A stretch of 64,000 nt of DNA from Pseudomonas viridiflava (GCF_900591205.1 NZ_UUPU01000029.1:186001-250000), one strand, 5' to 3'. Shown: positions 54,547 through 64,000, numbered from the stretch's first letter. Notes: a model not told the origin generated them from the letters alone. Translations and numbers: made by a program.

Positions 54547-55350
54547 ATGAACAATCCGGGTTTGTTCCAAGCCAAGTGGAACCTCCGGCGATGGGCTCTT
54601 TGCAATCTACTCGCTATCGGACTGCTGTGTTTTTGGCTGTGGCCCACGGGCCAGATGCTGTGTGTGGTTTTCGACGAGTGGCTGTTTCACCTGCTCAATG
54701 ACCCGCTCGCTAGCAACGCAACATGGCTGCACGTGTGGGCTGTGGCCAGTTTGCGGCCGTTTGATGCAGTGGTCGGGGTAATTTTGCTGACGCTGCTGAT
54801 TCGCGGCGACTGGGTGTTCAAGGCCGTACAAGTGCGCCAGGCGGTGTTAGGTTTTGTCGGCATTTTGTTGCTGTTGCTGTTTATCCGCATGCTGTTTTCC
54901 AAACTCGCGGCGCAGATGGGCTGGCAGCACAGTAGCCCTTCAATGATGATCAGCGGGGCGATCCAGATGAGCGACTATTTCCCGGGGCTGGAGAAGACCT
55001 GGGAATTGAAGGACCGCTCGAGCCAGAGCTTTCCGGGGGATCATGCTTCGGTGTTGTTGATCTGGGGGATGTTCATGACCGTGTTCGCCAAGCGCATCGG
55101 CCAGGTGCTGGTGATCTGGGGACTGGCGGTGTTGTTCATGATGCCGCGTCTGGTGGCGGGCGCGCATTGGGGGCAGGACGACTATATCGGCGGCGTGCTG
55201 CTGGCCTTGTTGGCGTTAGGCTGGGGTTATTACACGCCGTTTGCGGCCAAGGTATCCGGGGCGTTGCTGCGGGTGACCGCGCCGGTGTTCGATTTACTCG
55301 GCAAGCTGCCAGTCGTCGGGCAATTGAGCATCATAAGAGCAACCCAATAA
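54547..55350 (+). CDS. PAP2-family membrane phosphatase
   Basis: 267 residues from ATG 54547 preceded by GAGGGA. Five or six transmembrane segments. PAP2 signature motifs are SQSFPGDHAS (motif 2, with the His) and RLVAGAHWGQDDYIGG (motif 3). This branch includes lipid A and undecaprenyl-pyrophosphate phosphatases or phosphotransferases (LpxT-like); the exact substrate cannot be set. Divergent from hslO. Confidence 0.88.
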   Translation: MNNPGLFQAKWNLRRWALCNLLAIGLLCFWLWPTGQMLCVVFDEWLFHLLNDPLASNATWLHVWAVASLRPFDAVVGVILLTLLIRGDWVFKAVQVRQAVLGFVGILLLLLFIRMLFSKLAAQMGWQHSSPSMMISGAIQMSDYFPGLEKTWELKDRSSQSFPGDHASVLLIWGMFMTVFAKRIGQVLVIWGLAVLFMMPRLVAGAHWGQDDYIGGVLLALLALGWGYYTPFAAKVSGALLRVTAPVFDLLGKLPVVGQLSIIRATQ

Positions 55351-55371
55351 CCCTTGGCAAGCTGGCTTCGT

Positions 55372-55538
55372 GTGGCAAGCGGCCTTGTTGTGGCGAGCGG
55401 GCTTGTAGTGGCGAGCGGGCTTGCCCGCGTTGGGGTGCGAAGCGCCCCCAGAAAAGTTGACGCCGTATTTTCAGGAAAAACCCGCCACCACGTTTTGGGA
55501 CTGCTACGCAGCCCAACGCGGGTAAGCCCGCTCGCCAC
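55372..55538. repeat. REPIN (GTGGCGAGCGGGCTTGCCCGC type), with tandem half copies
   Basis: Repeated GTGGC(A/G)AGCGG starts at 55372, 55391 and 55409 run into GCGGGCTTGCCCGCGTTGGGGTGCGAAGC, and the inverse arm ends at 55538. The same family as the copy at 40538. Confidence 0.9.
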
Positions 55539-55543
55539 ACCAG

Positions 55544-55951
55544 TTAGTCATCATTGCCACTGCCGCGAAACTTGAACAGGTCGCGGCGTTGCTTCTTGCT
55601 CGGTTTGCCATCGGTGGTCATGCCGGTAGCTCCCGCCTTGCGCATGGCCGCCGCGTTTTCGCGCTTGGCGATGCTGGCTTCGGTCTCGGTGTACAGCGCC
55701 TGCGCTTCGGGGGCGCCACGGCGCACAATCGAAAGCGCTTGGACCACGACCGTCTTTTCGTCAAAGCCTGTACGAATCTGCAACTCATCACCCACGCGTG
55801 GCTCTTTGCCCGGCTTGCAGCGCTCTGCGCGATGGTGCACCTTGCCGCTTTCGATGGCGGCCTTGGCCAGGGCACGGGTTTTATAAAAACGCGCCGCCCA
55901 CAGCCACTTGTCCAAACGGACCTTTTCTTCCTCTTCCTGCTTTTGAGCCAC
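55544..55951 (-). CDS. hslR: Ribosome-associated heat shock protein Hsp15
   Basis: 135 residues from GTG 55951 with GAGGAA at good spacing; an open frame continues upstream without such a site. The S4 RNA-binding domain is at the N-terminus (VRLDKWLWAARFYKTRALAKAAIESGKV), and the C-terminus is basic (KPSKKQRRDLFKF). It binds free 50S subunits carrying nascent chains after heat shock. Confidence 0.94.
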   Translation of the reverse strand: MAQKQEEEEKVRLDKWLWAARFYKTRALAKAAIESGKVHHRAERCKPGKEPRVGDELQIRTGFDEKTVVVQALSIVRRGAPEAQALYTETEASIAKRENAAAMRKAGATGMTTDGKPSKKQRRDLFKFRGSGNDD

Positions 55952-56067
55952 TTGAATTCCTCGCTCTGAAAAATGTCGCAACTTTACCGTTGAAACCCTT
56001 CGACGCATAAACCCCAAGGCTCACCTAAGATACGCCAGGTAGCACCCTGTTTTCGCGAGGATTCACC

Positions 56068-56847
56068 GTGACCGACTTTCCTATTTCACTCACCTCGCCT
56101 AACCAACGGTGCGTGGGGTGCCAGCAAAGCGAGCCTCTGGGCTTCGATTTCGCTTTTGCCTACCAGCCAATCGTAGACCTTCGGGACCATTCGGTTTTTG
56201 CCAACGAAGCCCTGGTGCGCGGCGTCAATGGCGAAGGGGCAATGTCTGTGCTGGAGCTGGTCAACGACAGCAACCGCTACCGCTTCGACCAACGCTGCCG
56301 TACCCAGGCGATTGCCCAGGCCGCAGCCCTGGGGATGCAGACCCACCTTTCCATCAACTTCATGCCCAACGCCGTGTATCGTCCGGAGTTGTGCATTCGC
56401 AGTACCCTGGAGGCGGCACGCGCGCACAATTTCCCGCTTGACCAGCTGATTTTCGAGACACTCGAAAGCGAGCACGTAGATAACTATCGCCATTTGACGA
56501 ATATTCTGCGTGAATATCGCGAATTCGGTTTCAAGACCGCCATCGACGATTTCGGCGCGGGCTATTCGGGGCTGAATCTGCTGGCCGATTTCCAACCTGA
56601 TTTGATCAAACTCGACATGGCGCTGATCCGCGATGTCGACCAGGATCGTGTCCGTCAGGTGATCGTCCAGGGGATTGTCACAATCTGTGAGCAGTTGGGC
56701 GTTACTGTCATCGCCGAAGGCATCGAAAGTGCTGGCGAGCGCGATTTCCTGTCCGACTGTGGAATATTTCTGATGCAAGGCTATTGGTTCGCCAAGCCTG
56801 CATTCAAAGCCCTGGCCGAGGTTCCTCCTCGCGCCTGGGCGAATTGA
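56068..56847 (+). CDS. rimA: EAL-domain c-di-GMP phosphodiesterase RimA
   Basis: 259 residues, a single EAL domain. The signature residues look intact: NEALVRG (ExL), SINFMPNAV, IFETLESE, AIDDFGAGYSGLNLL (DDFGxG), KLDMALIRD, VIAEGIES and QGYWFAKP. An N-terminal Cys pair (CVGC) precedes the domain. In P. fluorescens the rimABK operon couples c-di-GMP level to RimK modification of ribosomal protein S6 (RpsF). rimB starts 13 bp downstream. Confidence 0.9.
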   Translation: MTDFPISLTSPNQRCVGCQQSEPLGFDFAFAYQPIVDLRDHSVFANEALVRGVNGEGAMSVLELVNDSNRYRFDQRCRTQAIAQAAALGMQTHLSINFMPNAVYRPELCIRSTLEAARAHNFPLDQLIFETLESEHVDNYRHLTNILREYREFGFKTAIDDFGAGYSGLNLLADFQPDLIKLDMALIRDVDQDRVRQVIVQGIVTICEQLGVTVIAEGIESAGERDFLSDCGIFLMQGYWFAKPAFKALAEVPPRAWAN

Positions 56848-56860
56848 CCGGTTACCCATA

Positions 56861-57343
56861 TTGAAGACATTTGACCATTTGACCGTTGTGGGTCTGCGTG
56901 AGTGGGTGGCCCTTCCCGACCTGGGAGTGGCGGGCCTGCGCGCCAAGATCGACACCGGTGCCAGCACCTCCAGCCTGCACGCCACTGATATCGAACCGTT
57001 TGAGCGCGATGGCGAAAAGTGGGTGCGCTTTACCGCGCACCTGGGCAGCGTTGTGCAACTGCGTCACCGCCGCTGCGAAGCGCCCCTGGTGACGATGAAA
57101 ACCATCAAGAGCTCCAATGGCCATGCGCAGGTGCGTTATGTGATCAGCACCACACTGGCACTGGGCGATCGGGTTTGGCGGGTGGAGTTCACCCTGGCCT
57201 GCCGCAAAGCCATGCGTTACCGCCTGTTGCTGGGCTCCAAGGCGCTGATTGACGGCCATTTGGTGGTCAATCCCGGCGTCAAGTACGTTCAAGACAAGCC
57301 GGTGTTCCCGGTCTCTACTATTTCTGCCCCAGGTGCTGCATGA
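56861..57343 (+). CDS. rimB: RimB retropepsin-like protease-family protein
   Basis: 160 residues starting with TTG; no better start is seen upstream in frame and the ribosome site is poor, so translation may depend on coupling to rimA. The retroviral-protease-like motif [13 protein letters not shown] (DTGA) is near residues 30-43, and [14 protein letters not shown] is the second hallmark. It belongs to the so-called ATP-dependent zinc protease family. It overlaps rimK by four bases. Role in the Rim pathway from known rimABK work. Confidence 0.88.
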   Translation: MKTFDHLTVVGLREWVALPDLGVAGLRAKIDTGASTSSLHATDIEPFERDGEKWVRFTAHLGSVVQLRHRRCEAPLVTMKTIKSSNGHAQVRYVISTTLALGDRVWRVEFTLACRKAMRYRLLLGSKALIDGHLVVNPGVKYVQDKPVFPVSTISAPGAA

Positions 57344-58245
57344 AGATTGCTGTGCTGTCGCGAAACCCGCGTCTGTATTCCACCCGCCGCCTGGTCGAGG
57401 CCGGCACCGAACGTGGCCACGAAATGGTGGTGATCGACACGTTGCGTGCCTATATGAACATTGCCAGCCACAAGCCGCAGATCCACTACCGGGGCAAGCC
57501 GCTGGAGGGGTTCGATGCGGTGATCCCGCGGATCGGCGCTTCGGTGACGTTCTACGGCTGCGCGGTGTTGCGCCAGTTTGAAATGATGGGGGTGTTTCCC
57601 CTCAATGAATCCGTGGCCATTGCCCGCTCGCGAGACAAGTTGCGCTCGCTGCAACTGCTCTCGCGCCGCGGGATCGGACTGCCGGTGACCGGTTTTGCCC
57701 ACTCCCCCGATGACATCCCGGACCTGATCGAGATGGTCAACGGCGCGCCGCTGGTGATCAAGGTGCTGGAAGGCACCCAGGGCATCGGCGTGGTGTTGTG
57801 TGAAACCGCGACGGCCGCAGAGTCGGTGATCGAGGCGTTCATGGGCCTAAAGCAGAACATCATGGTGCAGGAGTACATCAAGGAGGCCGGCGGTGCGGAT
57901 ATCCGCTGCTTCGTGGTGGGCGACAAGGTGATTGCCGCGATGAAACGCCAGGCCAAGCCCGGGGAGTTCCGCTCCAACCTGCACCGGGGTGGCAGCGCCA
58001 GCCTGATCAAGATCACCCCGGAGGAGCGCATGACGGCGCTGCGAGCGGCCAAGGTGATGGGGCTGAGTGTGGCGGGTGTGGATATCTTGCGCTCCAACCA
58101 CGGGCCGCTGGTGATGGAGGTGAACTCATCGCCGGGCCTGGAAGGGATCGAGACCACCACCGGCAAGGACGTGGCGGGGATCATCATTCAGCATCTGGAG
58201 AAGAATAGTGGGCCAAATATGACCAGAACCAAGGGTAAGGGTTGA
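57340..58245 (+). CDS. rimK: Ribosomal protein S6--L-glutamate ligase RimK
   Basis: ATP-grasp ligase adding glutamates to the C-terminus of RpsF. 301 residues. The N-terminal PreATP-grasp domain ([21 protein letters not shown]) is followed by the ATP-grasp fold with [45 protein letters not shown] and [14 protein letters not shown]. Last gene of rimABK, followed by a REPIN. Confidence 0.95.
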   Translation: MKIAVLSRNPRLYSTRRLVEAGTERGHEMVVIDTLRAYMNIASHKPQIHYRGKPLEGFDAVIPRIGASVTFYGCAVLRQFEMMGVFPLNESVAIARSRDKLRSLQLLSRRGIGLPVTGFAHSPDDIPDLIEMVNGAPLVIKVLEGTQGIGVVLCETATAAESVIEAFMGLKQNIMVQEYIKEAGGADIRCFVVGDKVIAAMKRQAKPGEFRSNLHRGGSASLIKITPEERMTALRAAKVMGLSVAGVDILRSNHGPLVMEVNSSPGLEGIETTTGKDVAGIIIQHLEKNSGPNMTRTKGKG

Positions 58246-58277
58246 TCAGGCCCACTCTGTGACACGCTGAAAACCAA

Positions 58278-58396
58278 TGTGGGAACTGGTTGGTGTGGGA
58301 GCTGGCTTGCCTGCGATAGCATCACCTCGGTGTTACTGAAAGATCGAGGTGTCTGCATCGCAGGCAAGCCAGCTCCCACACCAGCCAGCTCCCACA
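58278..58396. repeat. Nested REPIN (TGTGGGAGCTGGCTTGCC type)
   Basis: An inner full inverted pair (58294-58381) is flanked by an outer partial pair (TGTGGGAACTGG at 58278; CCAGCTCCCACA at 58385), giving a double-layer palindrome. Confidence 0.9.
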
Positions 58397-58414
58397 TTTA
58401 TTCGCTGTTGTTTG

Positions 58415-59728
58415 TCAGACCGCGTCTCTTGGCAGCATCAGGCCCAATGGCAAACGCACCCGCGCCTCCAAGCCGCCCTCTTCGCGGTTGCGCAGCTCAA
58501 CATTGCCGCCATGCATCGACGCAATCCGACGCACAATCGCCAAGCCCAAGCCCGTACCTTTGCCGCCTCGCGCACGATCGCCACGGGTAAACGGGTTGAA
58601 AATGCCTTCCAGCTCAGCCGGGTCGATCCCGGTGCCACGGTCCATCACACTCAGTACCACATAGGGCGCAGCACTGTCGCCGGACACGTACGCCGCCACT
58701 TCCACATCCGAGCCGGCGTGGTGCAAGGCGTTGCCGATCAGGTTGTTCAACAGGCGCTTCATCGACACGCGGCGCAGTGCGAACGGCTGAATCGGTTCCA
58801 GGCGCATGCGCACCTGTTCACCGTTCTGGTTATAGGGCGCGACCACTTCACGTACCAGGTCCGTGAGGTCGACTTCTTCCACCACTTCGTCACGGCCATC
58901 ACGGATAAACGCCAGGAACTGGTCGAGAATCGCGTCCATGTCCTCGATATCGCGCACCATGTCGTCCGTGAGGTCGGTGTGGTTGCCCATCAACTCCAGT
59001 GACAAGCGCAATCGCGTCAGCGGTGTGCGCAAGTCATGGGACACCCCTGCCAGCATCAGCTCGCGTTCGCGCCCGGCCTGTTCGACATCCTCCGCCATCT
59101 GGTTGAACGCCCCGTACACCTCGGTCATCTCACTGGGCGTATCGCTGACCGGCAGGCGCACACTGCGCCCCTGCCCCAACTGGCGCGCAGCAAATACCAG
59201 GCGTTTGAGCGGTTGGTTGAGCTGGCGCACGAAAATCCAGGCGGACGCCGTTGAAAGCAAGCCGATCGCCAGGAACCAGCCCAGCACGTTCCAGATCTTC
59301 TGCCCCCGTAACGGATGCGGGTACAACGGCACCTTCAACCAATCCTCACCCAGGCTGGGCGCACGCACCCACAGCGCCGGCGACACATGCATGCGCAGCC
59401 GCACCTCGGTGTCTTCACCCAGTTCGGCCTGCATCTGGCGTTGGTAGATCTCACTGTAGGGCCAATGTTGCTCGCCCTCCGGCACACCGGCACCGGCGAC
59501 ACGCACCAGCGTAGCGGCCTTGGCGATTTTTTCGCGGTTCTCGGGGTCAGCCGCCCAATAGGCGCGCAGCGTCAGGGCGACACCGTGGCTGTATTGCCGA
59601 TCCACCAGCACGTCTTCGTTCATCAGCAGATAAACCAGCGTCAGTGCCTTGGAAAACAGAACGACGATCAGCACCAGCCAAAGGGTGCGGGAGAAGAAAC
59701 TTTGCGGGAACCACAACGGGGTTTTCAT
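58415..59728 (-). CDS. envZ: Sensor histidine kinase EnvZ (AmgS)
   Basis: 437 residues. Transmembrane helices at about 14-33 and 154-175 bracket a periplasmic domain. A HAMP domain follows (RQLNQPLKRLVFAARQLGQG), then the H-box AGVSHDLRTPLTRLRLSLELM (His phosphorylation), N-box and GKGTGLGLAIVRRIASMHGG. It pairs with OmpR upstream (117 bp gap). In P. aeruginosa this pair is called AmgRS and mediates envelope stress and aminoglycoside tolerance. Confidence 0.93.
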   Translation of the reverse strand: MKTPLWFPQSFFSRTLWLVLIVVLFSKALTLVYLLMNEDVLVDRQYSHGVALTLRAYWAADPENREKIAKAATLVRVAGAGVPEGEQHWPYSEIYQRQMQAELGEDTEVRLRMHVSPALWVRAPSLGEDWLKVPLYPHPLRGQKIWNVLGWFLAIGLLSTASAWIFVRQLNQPLKRLVFAARQLGQGRSVRLPVSDTPSEMTEVYGAFNQMAEDVEQAGRERELMLAGVSHDLRTPLTRLRLSLELMGNHTDLTDDMVRDIEDMDAILDQFLAFIRDGRDEVVEEVDLTDLVREVVAPYNQNGEQVRMRLEPIQPFALRRVSMKRLLNNLIGNALHHAGSDVEVAAYVSGDSAAPYVVLSVMDRGTGIDPAELEGIFNPFTRGDRARGGKGTGLGLAIVRRIASMHGGNVELRNREEGGLEARVRLPLGLMLPRDAV

Positions 59729-59845
59729 AGATGACAGCTAAACACCTTGCAGGAACGAGCGGCGCTCGCAGAATTGCAGGCGCCGGGCATCCCGTAGACT
59801 CTCATGGAGCCAAACGCCGGAATACCCGCCCCTGCAAATCATCGG

Positions 59846-60586
59846 TCACTTGGTTGCGGTGCCATCCGGTACAAACACGTACCCCACGCCCCACACCGTC
59901 TGGATATACCGAGGCTTGGACGGGTCCGGCTCGATCATCCGGCGCAGACGGGAAATCTGCACGTCGATGGAGCGCTCCAGGGCATCCCACTCCCGGCCAC
60001 GGGCCAGGTTCATCAGCTTGTCGCGGGTCAGCGGCTGGCGAGCATTCATCACCAGGGCCTTGAGTACCGCAAATTCGCCGGTGGTGAGCATGTGCACTTC
60101 TTCACCACGCTTGAGCTCGCGGGTAGCCAGCGACAGTTCGTAATCACCAAAGGTGACGCTTTCGTCTTCGCTGCCTGGAGCGCCCGGAACCGGGGCCGCC
60201 TGGCGACGCAATACGGCTTTTACCCGGGCCATCAACTCGTCAGGGTTGAACGGCTTGGCCAGGTAGTCATCAGCGCCCAGCTCAAGACCCTTGATGCGGC
60301 TCAGCTCGTCGCCCTTGGCGGTGAGCATGATGATTGGAATCTGGTTGTTCGCACCGCGCAGGCGTTTGCAGGCGGTCAGGCCGTCTTCGCCGGGCAGCAT
60401 CAGGTCGAGCACCACCAGATTGAAGACTTCACGCCCCAACAGGCGGTCCATCTGCTCGGTGTTCGGCACCGCGCGGGCACGATAGCCCTTGGAGTTGAAG
60501 AAGCGCTCCAGCAGGCTGCTCAGCCCCGGATCGTCATCAACGATGAGAATTTTTTCGCCTTCAGCAGTTTGTGCAGTGCTGCTCAT
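59846..60586 (-). CDS. ompR: Response regulator OmpR (AmgR)
   Basis: 246 residues. Receiver domain with the acidic pair DDD and phospho-acceptor in LVVLDLMLPGEDG (about 60), Thr/Lys conserved residues in LTAKGDE and AKPFNPDEL, then a C-terminal winged-helix DNA-binding domain (EFAVLKALVMNARQPLTRDKLM ... RSIDVQISRLRRMIE). GAGGAG precedes the ATG. First gene of the ompR-envZ unit. Confidence 0.95.
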   Translation of the reverse strand: MSSTAQTAEGEKILIVDDDPGLSSLLERFFNSKGYRARAVPNTEQMDRLLGREVFNLVVLDLMLPGEDGLTACKRLRGANNQIPIIMLTAKGDELSRIKGLELGADDYLAKPFNPDELMARVKAVLRRQAAPVPGAPGSEDESVTFGDYELSLATRELKRGEEVHMLTTGEFAVLKALVMNARQPLTRDKLMNLARGREWDALERSIDVQISRLRRMIEPDPSKPRYIQTVWGVGYVFVPDGTATK

Positions 60587-60942
60587 TAGATGCTCCTCTT
60601 ATCTCGGCGCGCATTATGGCGTAGCTGCCGTTATACGCACGGTGTGCATTGTTAGCAGATTTTTCCTCTACCGCCAGTAAACCCGTGCTCTGCAACCTTA
60701 GGCGCAATCCCCACCAAGGGCAGAACGCTGGTTATAATGCGCCGCCTTTGTGCAGGGTAATGTCAGACTTTACTGCTAACTGCCTCACCGATTTTCTGCG
60801 CGGCGGGCAGCAATTTTCCGATTTCGAGGGTCAACAGGCTGCCTGTTGACCCAGGCAGCGGCTCCTACAGGGCCGCTCAACCAGTCTCGCAACGCCTTGT
60901 TTTCCGGGCCTGCGAGCTGCTTTCAGAATTTCAGGTGGTTTT
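60587..60942. other. Divergent control region between ompR and tex
   Basis: 356 bp without a gene. A TATAAT at 60733-60738 is a candidate -10 for tex. A perfect 11-bp hairpin (GGGTCAACAGG, CTG, CCTGTTGACCC) at 60828-60852 would be in the tex mRNA leader. Confidence 0.55.
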
Positions 60943-63267
60943 ATGGACAGCATCAACAGCCGCATTGCCGAGGAACTCGGTGTACGCCCACAACAGGTCG
61001 AAGCGGCCGTCGCTCTACTGGATGAAGGCTCCACGGTGCCTTTCATCGCCCGTTACCGTAAAGAAGTCACCGGCAGCCTCGACGACATCCAATTGCGTCA
61101 CCTGGAAGAACGCCTGCGCTACCTGCGAGAACTCGACGAACGGCGCATCAGCATCCTCGCCAGCATCGAGGAACAGGGCAAGCTGACCCCACAATTGGAA
61201 CGCGACATCAAGCTCGCCGACACCAAGACCCGCCTCGAAGACCTTTACCTGCCGTACAAACAGAAGCGCCGCACCAAGGGCCAGATTGCCCTGGAAGCCG
61301 GCCTGGGCGAGTTGGCCGACGGCTTGTTCAATGACCCGTCGCTGACCCCGGAAACCGAAGCCGCACGCTTTATCGACGCCGAAAAAGGCGTCGCCGACGC
61401 CAAGGCCGCCCTGGAAGGCGCCAAGTACATCCTGATGGAGCGTTTCGCCGAAAACGCCAGCCTGCTGGAAAAACTGCGCACCTACCTCAAGCAGGAAGCC
61501 ACCCTCAGCGCGCGCGTTATCGCCGGCAAAGAGGAAGAAGGCGCCAAGTTCCGCGATTATTTCGAGCACGACGAGCCGCTCAAGAGCATGCCGTCGCACC
61601 GTGCACTGGCGATTTTCCGCGGCCGCAACGAGGGTATTCTCAGCTCCGCGCTGAAAGTCGGCGACGAGCTGCCGGGCACCATGCACCCGTGCGAAGGCAT
61701 GATCGGGCAACAATTCGGCATCCAGAATCAGAATCGTCCGGCGGACAAATGGCTCGGTGAAGTCGTGCGCTGGACCTGGAAGGTCAAGCTCTACACCCAC
61801 CTGGAAACAGACCTGCTCGGCGAGCTGCGCGACGGCGCCGAAACCGAGGCGATCAACGTATTCGCCCACAACCTGCACGACCTGCTGCTGGCCGCGCCGG
61901 CCGGCCCGCGTGCAACCCTGGGCCTCGACCCGGGCCTGCGTACCGGTTGCAAGGTCGCCGTGGTCGATGCCACCGGCAAGCTGCTGGACCACGCCACCGT
62001 GTACCCGCATGTGCCGCACAACAAGTGGGACCAGACCCTCGCGATCCTCGCCGCCCTGTGCGCCAAGCATGCCGTGGACCTGATCGCCATCGGCAACGGC
62101 ACCGCCAGCCGTGAAACCGACAAGCTGGCCGCCGAACTGATCAAAAAATACCCAGCCATGAAAATGACCAAGGTCATGGTCTCCGAGGCCGGCGCTTCGG
62201 TGTACTCGGCGTCGGAACTGGCGTCCAAGGAATTCCCGGACCTCGACGTGTCGATCCGTGGCGCGGTGTCCATCGCCCGGCGCCTGCAGGACCCACTGGC
62301 CGAACTGGTGAAGATCGACCCTAAATCCATCGGCGTCGGCCAATACCAGCACGACGTGTCGCAGCTCAAACTGGCGCGTGGCCTGGATGCCGTGGTGGAA
62401 GACTGCGTAAACGCCGTGGGCGTCGACGTGAACACCGCCTCCGTTGCGCTGCTGGCGCGTATCTCCGGCCTCAACGCGACCCTGGCGCAGAACATCGTGA
62501 CCCACCGTGACGAGAACGGCGCGTTCAAAACCCGTGCGGCACTGAAAAAAGTCGCACGCCTGGGTGAGAAAACCTTCGAACAGGCGGCCGGTTTCCTACG
62601 AGTAATGAACGGCGACAACCCGCTGGACTCGTCGGCTGTTCACCCGGAAGCCTACCCGCTGGTGCAGCGCATCGCCGCCGAGACCGACCGCGATATCCGC
62701 TCGCTGATCGGCGACGCCGCGTTCCTCAAGCGCCTGGACCCGAAAAAGTACACCGACGAAACCTTCGGTGTGCCGACCATCACCGATATCCTGCAAGAGC
62801 TGGAAAAACCTGGCCGCGATCCGCGCCCCGAGTTCAAGACCGCCGAGTTCCAGGACGGCGTCGAAGACCTCAAGGACCTGCAACTGGGCATGATCCTCGA
62901 AGGCGTGGTGACTAACGTGACCAACTTCGGCGCCTTTGTGGACATCGGTGTGCATCAGGACGGTTTGGTGCATATCTCCGCGCTTTCGGAGAAGTTCATC
63001 AAGGACCCGCGTGAAGCGGTGAAAGCCGGTGATGTGGTGAAGGTCAAGGTCATGGAAGTGGACATCCCGCGCAAACGCGTTGGCCTGTCGATGCGCATGA
63101 GCGACACCCCCGGCGAGAAAATCGACGGCGCTCGTGGCGCACGCCCAGGCTCCGCCCCGCGCCAGTCGCAGAACAACGCGCCGCGCAAGGAAACCGCGAC
63201 CGCAGCGCCAAGCAACAACGCCATGGCCTCGCTGTTCGCCAACGCCAAACAGTTGAAGAAACGCTGA
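60943..63267 (+). CDS. tex: Transcriptional accessory / RNA-binding protein Tex
   Basis: 774 residues. Tex N-terminal helical region (1-190), YqgF/RNase H-like domain ([17 protein letters not shown], about 325-460), helix-hairpin-helix segment ([20 protein letters not shown]) and a C-terminal S1 RNA-binding domain ([32 protein letters not shown], about 650-720), then a low-complexity basic tail. It starts at ATG 60943 with AGGTGG upstream. An essentially ubiquitous RNA/transcription factor; also implicated in virulence gene expression in some bacteria. Confidence 0.96.
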   Translation: MDSINSRIAEELGVRPQQVEAAVALLDEGSTVPFIARYRKEVTGSLDDIQLRHLEERLRYLRELDERRISILASIEEQGKLTPQLERDIKLADTKTRLEDLYLPYKQKRRTKGQIALEAGLGELADGLFNDPSLTPETEAARFIDAEKGVADAKAALEGAKYILMERFAENASLLEKLRTYLKQEATLSARVIAGKEEEGAKFRDYFEHDEPLKSMPSHRALAIFRGRNEGILSSALKVGDELPGTMHPCEGMIGQQFGIQNQNRPADKWLGEVVRWTWKVKLYTHLETDLLGELRDGAETEAINVFAHNLHDLLLAAPAGPRATLGLDPGLRTGCKVAVVDATGKLLDHATVYPHVPHNKWDQTLAILAALCAKHAVDLIAIGNGTASRETDKLAAELIKKYPAMKMTKVMVSEAGASVYSASELASKEFPDLDVSIRGAVSIARRLQDPLAELVKIDPKSIGVGQYQHDVSQLKLARGLDAVVEDCVNAVGVDVNTASVALLARISGLNATLAQNIVTHRDENGAFKTRAALKKVARLGEKTFEQAAGFLRVMNGDNPLDSSAVHPEAYPLVQRIAAETDRDIRSLIGDAAFLKRLDPKKYTDETFGVPTITDILQELEKPGRDPRPEFKTAEFQDGVEDLKDLQLGMILEGVVTNVTNFGAFVDIGVHQDGLVHISALSEKFIKDPREAVKAGDVVKVKVMEVDIPRKRVGLSMRMSDTPGEKIDGARGARPGSAPRQSQNNAPRKETATAAPSNNAMASLFANAKQLKKR

Positions 63268-63650
63268 TGGAAATCCCAGCCGGCTTGACCCAGAGCGCGT
63301 TCAGCGAACTGATCGGCTGCCGTCTGCAACGCCTGGATGAGGGCGTTGCCGAGGTGGCCCTGACCTTGGAGCCGCACCTGCGCAACCGCGCGGGCAAGCT
63401 CCATGGCGGGGCGATTTTCAGCCTGGTGGACATCACCATGGGCCTGGCGTGCTCCAGCGCCCATGGTTTTGACCAGCAAAGCGCGACCATCGAGTGCAAG
63501 ATCAACTACATCCGCGCCGTGGAAGAGGGCGACGTGTTGTGCACCAGCCGGGTCATTCACGCCGGGCGACGCACCTTGGTAGTTGAAGCCGACGTGTACC
63601 AGGGCGAACGACTTGTCGCAAAAGCACAGGGCACCTTCGCTGTCCTATAG
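63267..63650 (+). CDS. PaaI-family thioesterase
   Basis: 127 residues, hot-dog fold. The RNRAGKLHGGAIFSLVDITMGLACSS segment (HGG..F.L.D) is the PaaI/YdiI active-site region. Its first base overlaps the tex stop, so it is probably translated with tex. Substrate unknown; conserved between tex and gshA in Pseudomonas. Confidence 0.9.
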   Translation: MEIPAGLTQSAFSELIGCRLQRLDEGVAEVALTLEPHLRNRAGKLHGGAIFSLVDITMGLACSSAHGFDQQSATIECKINYIRAVEEGDVLCTSRVIHAGRRTLVVEADVYQGERLVAKAQGTFAVL

Positions 63651-63864
63651 CTCCCCACCCTCGATTTGAGTTAATTTCGGCGCTGCAACAAAGGCGTCGG
63701 AATTTTCTTGCTGCGCTATAGCCCAATTCATGGAGTGAAGTAGGCTTTTTCAATGTGAGCCAAATCGACTCAAAACCAGGCGATAACGCCAGTTTCAACT
63801 TCACCCTTGTAGACCGTCCTGCCCACCCCCATATTGGGGCGACTGACGCGTGAAGGAATCCAAC

Positions 63865-64000
63865 TTGAGCGAACTTCTCAACCGCCGCCTGGCCCTGCTC
63901 GGCAAGCGCGAACACCTCTCCCTGCTAGAGCAATGCTTGCACGGCATCGAGCGTGAATGCCTACGTGTCACCGGTGAGGGTCGCCTGGCGCAAACGCCGC
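63865..64000 (+). CDS. gshA: Glutamate-cysteine ligase, 5' part
   Basis: First step of glutathione synthesis. 45 codons in the window, starting with TTG at 63865 after GAAGGA. The encoded [17 protein letters not shown]... [19 protein letters not shown] has the family signature (GIERE with the catalytic region acidic residues). The rest lies beyond base 64000. Confidence 0.92.
   Translation, partial: MSELLNRRLALLGKREHLSLLEQCLHGIERECLRVTGEGRLAQTP

Noticed and set aside
33395..58396. Repeated palindromes considered as a CRISPR array
   Set aside because: Copies are dispersed kilobases apart, occur as inverted pairs without regular spacers, and no cas genes are present; they are REPINs.

Overview
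The window is a chromosomal segment of a Pseudomonas of the fluorescens group. The evidence is GC-rich coding DNA, many REPIN-type palindromes, a wss/bcs cellulose operon, the rimABK operon, and gene orders typical of the genus: rmlBACD-dctBD; cysQ-nudE-yrfG-LysM-regulator-fdhD-oxidoreductase; and pckA-hslO-PAP2-hslR-rimABK-envZ/ompR(amgSR)-tex-thioesterase-gshA.

Layout. (1) 1-6026, minus strand: the start of a cellulose synthesis operon (wssA/bcsQ, wssB/bcsA, wssC/bcsB, truncated wssD/bcsZ), with a terminator-like hairpin in its leader. (2) 6982-17280: a genomic island in tRNA-Thr(TGT). It is bounded by a 42-bp tRNA-derived direct repeat and contains a P4-type integrase, a second tyrosine recombinase and a decayed partner gene. 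It also contains an AT-rich cargo block (10777-15510): a UvrA-like ABC ATPase divergent from a 67-residue Cys-rich peptide gene and two ThiF/E1-like enzymes. A third tRNA-end remnant at 15680 suggests a composite island, with small truncated genes in its right part. (3) 17605-26135: an OprD porin, a TonB siderophore receptor with a Fur-box-like site, agmatine deiminase and a kinase/M23-like/class III aminotransferase fusion. (4) 26291-33374: the dTDP-rhamnose operon, the DctB/DctD two-component system and a thioesterase. (5) 33501-45409: cysQ, nudE, yrfG, a BON-LysM protein, a LysR regulator, fdhD with a FdhF/YdeP-type molybdoenzyme, a glycine-zipper protein, a thioesterase, a RecQ-type helicase and a DUF2135/TPR protein. 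(6) 45584-51743: an accessory stretch with a YhfG-like orphan, a small gene behind a structured leader, a membrane-DUF1493 fusion, an EamA transporter, and a strongly AT-rich two-gene cassette (soluble protein plus membrane protein). (7) 51798-64000: conserved core genes ending in the start of gshA.

How the genes work together. wssABCD make and extrude cellulose under c-di-GMP control (BcsA carries a PilZ domain). rmlBACD supply dTDP-L-rhamnose. DctBD sense C4-dicarboxylates and activate sigma-54 promoters. RimA (EAL), RimB and RimK form a c-di-GMP-linked ribosome-modification operon. EnvZ/OmpR handle envelope stress.

Two loci could be undescribed systems. One is the island block with a Cys-rich peptide, two E1-like enzymes and a UvrA-like protein, which reads as a ribosomally made peptide product with a DNA-directed self-protection protein. 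The other is the AT-rich soluble-plus-membrane pair at 49151-51743. Both functions are inferred; no searches could be run.
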